A stretch of DNA of 53,349 nucleotides from Cyanobacteria bacterium SW_9_44_58 (GTDB lineage: Bacteria; Cyanobacteriota; Cyanobacteriia; Cyanobacteriales; Rubidibacteraceae): NCBI GenBank assembly GCA_003021905.1, contig PXPI01000039.1:1-53349 (forward strand), written 5' to 3'. This document shows positions 50,923 through 53,349 of the stretch, piece by piece (position 1 is the stretch's first letter; every line of letters begins with the position of its first letter). The notes beneath the pieces were generated by a model. That model was not told the DNA's origin. It saw only the letters and a program-made list of their open reading frames with translations, and searched no databases. The position numbers and the translations under genes were made by a program.

Positions 50923-51312
50923 ATGAATGAAGAAAGACAAAACGTTCTCGATGTTAATGATACGTTTTATCGTGCCTTTGAGAAACAAGATATAACCTTA
51001 ATGAATCAAACTTGGTGGCAAGGGGAAGGAAGCATTTGTATTCATCCCGGCAGCAATATTATTAAGGGATGGGATGAGATTCGTGCTTCTTGGGAGAAAA
51101 TATTTAAAAATACTGAGTATATTGAAATTAATACCGAGATTGTGGCTTCAGAAGTGGATTATGCCGTTGCCTATGTCATTGTGATTGAAAATGTCATGCA
51201 AGTTCGCAAAAAACGAAAGTTAGAAGCAAAATCGCTAGCTACTAATAGTTTTCGGAAAATGGCTCAACAATGGTATCTGGTTCATCATCACGGCAGTCCC
51301 ATTATGTCGTAA
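50923..51312 (+). CDS. SnoaL-like (NTF2-fold) small protein
   Basis: 129 residues with a cone-shaped NTF2 fold of the SnoaL_3/DUF4440 type: N-terminal helix (NVLDVNDTFYRAFEKQD), GWDEIRASWEKIF and a terminal WYLVHHHGSPIM. Such proteins are isomerases, hydratases or binding proteins; activity here is unknown. The His pair near the end is shared by many relatives. Directly after it comes a truncated Uma2 fragment on the other strand. Confidence 0.85.
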   Translation: MNEERQNVLDVNDTFYRAFEKQDITLMNQTWWQGEGSICIHPGSNIIKGWDEIRASWEKIFKNTEYIEINTEIVASEVDYAVAYVIVIENVMQVRKKRKLEAKSLATNSFRKMAQQWYLVHHHGSPIMS

Positions 51313-51325
51313 AAAAAAGATGATA

Positions 51326-51412
51326 TAAATTTTGATTGGCTTGACAGAGGGGTAAAAATTGTTCATCGCTAAACTGGACTTGTTTAGGAATTTGGAGCGT
51401 GATCGCGTTCAT
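51326..51412 (-). pseudogene. N-terminal fragment of a Uma2-family gene
   Basis: On the minus strand, ATG 51412 opens MNAITLQIPKQVQFSDEQF followed by LPLCQANQNL. This is the characteristic start of many cyanobacterial Uma2/DUF820 proteins (MN-ITL-IPK-V-F-D-QF--LCQAN--L). Homology ends after about 29 codons, near 51326, and the frame then runs antisense into the SnoaL-like gene. The rest of the Uma2 gene has been lost, apparently by rearrangement at this junction. Confidence 0.65.
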
Positions 51413-51498
51413 GATAATTTACTTTTTGAAACCGATGATATATAATTTAGATTGAGGTTGCTTTTTTAAATGAGTAGCAAACCAAGTGAAAAATTACT

Positions 51499-52224
51499 TT
51501 AAAAAGTTAACTGTTTGGCGAGAAAATTGAGTAAGCTGGTTTGGGCAGAATGGAGAAAGAAATGATTGCCAGGAAAACTTTTTTTGCGAAACTTAGCAGC
51601 AGTATGTTCTTGCCATCCTTTTAAGCCCCCATTGCGCGTTGCTGGATCGCACCAACCCCCCAAAGCAATAATCGGACACGGAAGCGGCGGCTGTGGAGTG
51701 TATTGATAGGTTTCACAGACGGCAAAATCAGCTCGTAAAATCGGCAACATCAATTGCCTCATTTCTGGGTCATCGAGAACTGTAGCGGAGGTTCCTTTTA
51801 GCCAGCGCAATTTCTTAATCAGTTCCTCATCTGGTAAGTTATAGCTTGTCGGCTCGTCTTCTTCTAGTTGAGGAGCACGACGAGCGGAAACAATGAGATG
51901 CGTTGGAAGAGGCTGATTATTATCTCGTAGTCTGCGAGTGAGTTCAAAAGCGATTAAAGCCCCCATACTGTGACCGAAAAAAGCAAAGGGTTTATCGAGA
52001 CGAGGGGTAATGATAGGAATAATGGTGTTGACCAGTTCCTTTAAATTGGTAAAGGGGCTTTCTTTCATGCGTTTTCCATGACCTGGCAATTCTGCTGGAC
52101 AAACTTCGATGGTGTTGGGGAAATGGTTTGACCAACTGCGAAAAATTTGGGCGCTTCCCCCCGCATACGGGAAACAAAATAAACGGATCTCAGCATCTGG
52201 ATTAGAAGGGAGAGGCTTAAACAT
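51499..52224 (-). CDS. Type II thioesterase (alpha/beta hydrolase)
   Basis: 241 residues of the TesA/GrsT/TycF kind, which hydrolyses mis-primed acyl groups from polyketide or non-ribosomal peptide carrier domains. Motifs: FCFPYAGGSAQIFRSW (15-30), AELPGHGKR (44-52), nucleophile Ser86 in GHSMG, Asp in GWCDPATRNG and His in GNHFFLH. No NRPS/PKS gene is in the window, so it may act on a cluster elsewhere or be a relic of one. Confidence 0.88.
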   Translation of the reverse strand: MFKPLPSNPDAEIRLFCFPYAGGSAQIFRSWSNHFPNTIEVCPAELPGHGKRMKESPFTNLKELVNTIIPIITPRLDKPFAFFGHSMGALIAFELTRRLRDNNQPLPTHLIVSARRAPQLEEDEPTSYNLPDEELIKKLRWLKGTSATVLDDPEMRQLMLPILRADFAVCETYQYTPQPPLPCPIIALGGWCDPATRNGGLKGWQEHTAAKFRKKSFPGNHFFLHSAQTSLLNFLAKQLTF

Positions 52225-52302
52225 AATAACTGATAGAACTGCACCAATTATTATAATTAGCTACTAAATGCTCTTTTGCTAAGTTAAAAAGCAAACTAAC
52301 CG

Positions 52303-52869
52303 ATGAACCCAATTACCAATCCTATCCGATGGACCATCCATGACCTAGACGCGCTTCCTGAAAATGAGGAACTTTGCCGTGAAATTATTAATGGAGAATT
52401 ATTCGTGACTCGCGCTCCCCATTGGAGACATCAACAGATAATTCTAGCTATTGGCGGAGCACTTTATCAGTGGTCAAAACAAACCAAAGCAGGGGTTGTT
52501 GCTACCTCTCCTGGTATTATTTCTTCCCAAGAGAATAGTGTCATACCTGATCTGGTGTGGGTTAGTAAGGAGCGAATAGCTGAAATTGAAGATCAAGCGG
52601 GACATTTGACGGAATTTCCGGAATTAGTGATAGAAGTCCTTTCCCCAGGAGAAAGAAATATTTACCGTGACAAACAAGCAAAGTTAAAACTCTACTCTCA
52701 AGGAGGGGTTCAAGAGTATTGGATTGTGGATCGCTTTAATCAACAAATTGAAGTTTATCGTCAAAACAATGGAAAACTCACGCTTCAATCAAACCTGACA
52801 AAAGCAGATGATTTAACCTCACCTTTATTACCTCATTTTAGGTTACCTCTTGAGGAAGTTTTCGCCTAA
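52303..52869 (+). CDS. Uma2-family (DUF820) putative endonuclease
   Basis: 188 residues, full length for the family. Motifs: VIPDLVWVSKERI (Asp strand), ELVIEVLSPGERNIYRDKQAKLKLY (Glu with downstream Lys) and VQEYWIVDRFNQQIEVYR. Second complete Uma2 gene of the window; it differs in N-terminus (IRWTIHDLDALPENEELCR) from the fragment at 51326-51412, so it is not its displaced remainder. Function unknown. Confidence 0.88.
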   Translation: MNPITNPIRWTIHDLDALPENEELCREIINGELFVTRAPHWRHQQIILAIGGALYQWSKQTKAGVVATSPGIISSQENSVIPDLVWVSKERIAEIEDQAGHLTEFPELVIEVLSPGERNIYRDKQAKLKLYSQGGVQEYWIVDRFNQQIEVYRQNNGKLTLQSNLTKADDLTSPLLPHFRLPLEEVFA

Positions 52870-52978
52870 CTTCCAATAAACTAGTATTAAAGGCTCTGAA
52901 TTAGAATACTACTTTACTAATGAACCAAATTATAAGTCTCCTCCGATAGACAATTTATCTTAATGTAACGAGAAGACT

Positions 52979-53002
52979 CCCGTTATACCGAAGGTTAACG
53001 GG
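52979..53002 (+). repeat. Left-end palindrome of the IS200/IS605 element
   Basis: CCCGTTA-t-ACC pairs with GGT-TAACGGG, a 10-bp stem with a single bulged T and GAA loop. IS200/IS605 transposases recognise such bulged hairpins at their ends. It lies about 290 bases before tnpB, with the ribbon-helix-helix gene between. Further minus-strand hairpins at about 53037-53094 (TTCGAC/GTCGAA, CTGAG/CTCAG) follow the end of that gene. Confidence 0.55.
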
Positions 53003-53107
53003 ATGATTAATCGAAACCCAGACCAATAAAAAGCGCGGTAGCGCATCCTTCGACAAGACTTCGGCTGAGCTCACCCTCGAAGCCTCAGTCGAACGCTCAG
53101 GAACACC

Positions 53108-53242
53108 TTAGACAGAGGATTTCAAAGAACGGATAAACTCTCTAAGAATATCTGTTTTAGTCCTACCTGTCTTAAGCGCGTACTTATCTAGAATTTTCAT
53201 TTCCAACTCTTCAATTCTTGCACTTAATTGAATTTTTGCCAT
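53108..53242 (-). CDS. Ribbon-helix-helix (CopG-like) small protein associated with tnpB
   Basis: 44 residues: MAKIQLSARIEELEMKILDK followed by YALKTGRTKTDILREFIR. A beta strand and two helices fit the ribbon-helix-helix DNA-binding fold, and TGRTKTDILREF is its typical second-helix start. Divergent from tnpB, with 47 bases between, so it may control it. The gene is shorter than most and has no ribosome-binding site that I can see clearly. Confidence 0.7.
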   Translation of the reverse strand: MAKIQLSARIEELEMKILDKYALKTGRTKTDILREFIRSLKSSV

Positions 53243-53289
53243 TGTGTATATCAATATGCTATACTAACAACCGTTTAACTTAATTTGCG

Positions 53290-53349
53290 ATGTTAATCTC
53301 ATATCAGTTCAAGTTAAAGCCAAAACTCTCTCAAGTTGCTGCAATGGAG
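53290..53349 (+). CDS. tnpB: TnpB, IS200/IS605 RNA-guided nuclease (partial, first 20 residues)
   Basis: Only 20 codons fall inside the window: MLISYQFKLKPKLSQVAAME. This start (MLISYQFKLKP-x-SQ) is typical of cyanobacterial TnpB/OrfB proteins, ancestors of Cas12 that cut DNA with an omega RNA made from the element's right end. No catalytic residue is within view. The remainder lies past the right edge. Confidence 0.75.
   Translation, partial: MLISYQFKLKPKLSQVAAME

Larger units (their letters stand above)
52979..53349 (+). mobile_element. IS200/IS605-type element, left part only
   Basis: Components in order: bulged end palindrome (52979-53002), folded repeat (about 53037-53094), divergent RHH gene (53108-53242) and the first 20 codons of tnpB (53290-53349). 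The window ends inside it. No tnpA (Y1 transposase) is seen; such elements are often tnpB-only and depend on TnpA supplied in trans. Confidence 0.6.

Overview
The window is chromosomal DNA from a cyanobacterium. The evidence is ferredoxin-type glutamate synthase without a small subunit, a magnesium-chelatase ATPase (chlI), a high-light-inducible (Hli) protein, several cyanobacterial families of unknown function (DUF4335, DUF2973, DUF2605), and very frequent HIP1 octamers (GCGATCGC), often extended to GCGCGATCGCGC. A CPA1-type Na+/H+ antiporter with a long cytoplasmic tail and a sucrose-phosphate phosphatase fit a salt-tolerant unicellular lineage (Halothece/Aphanothece-like). That lineage assignment is inference; no marker gene proves it.

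Layout. 1-222: partial IS630-type transposase, apparently inserted in a small DUF1622-like membrane gene. 410-5524: gltB with a perfect terminator and a possibly folded leader, then tRNA-Leu(CAG). 5556-15754: FGGY sugar kinase, DUF4335 protein, antiporter, ribBA, an SDR, an orphan sensor kinase, and an overlapping pair resembling dgcN/dgcA of D-glutamate metabolism. 15778-18034: hli gene, an IS200/IS605-like palindromic remnant, a TM2-domain gene with a single-base frameshift, a Uma2 gene and a DUF4870 gene. 18027-30229: housekeeping genes (DUF1537 kinase, trpD, lumenal pentapeptide protein, chlI, HAD phosphatase, queG, ligA, def, miaB, alpha/beta hydrolase, sucrose phosphatase). 30472-32566: MlaF/MlaD-type lipid transport genes. 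32550-34107: a protein made only of the ArgS N-terminal and DALR domains, divergent from a Crp-family regulator whose DNA-reading helix nearly matches NtcA; a GTA-N8-TAC palindrome lies on the predicted -10 box between them. 34151-44583: phosphoesterase, DUF2973/DUF2605, the tig-clpP-clpX operon divergent from asd-dapA-rnj, and a rhodanese-like protein lacking the catalytic Cys. 44709-44962: a compact gene-free element made of successive hairpins, like a tnpB-less IS605 derivative or omega-RNA remnant. 45041-50146: prepilin peptidase, cutA, pyrG and a membrane GTPase. 50189-53349: accessory genes (SDR, SnoaL-like protein, a Uma2 fragment, an orphan type II thioesterase, a full Uma2 gene), ending in the left end of an IS200/IS605 element with a ribbon-helix-helix gene and the start of tnpB.

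How the genes fit together. Protein quality control (tig, clpP, clpX, def), nitrogen assimilation (gltB), the lysine branch from aspartate (asd, dapA), nucleotide and cofactor synthesis (pyrG, ribBA, chlI, trpD) and tRNA modification (miaB, queG) form a conserved core. The accessory material is concentrated at both edges and in the gaps at 16.1 kb, 44.7 kb and 51.3-53.3 kb. The best candidates for something undescribed are the hairpin element at 44.7 kb, the regulator/ArgS-like divergon at 33.4 kb and the dgcN/dgcA-like pair at 13.7-15.8 kb. No CRISPR array, rRNA gene or prophage was seen.
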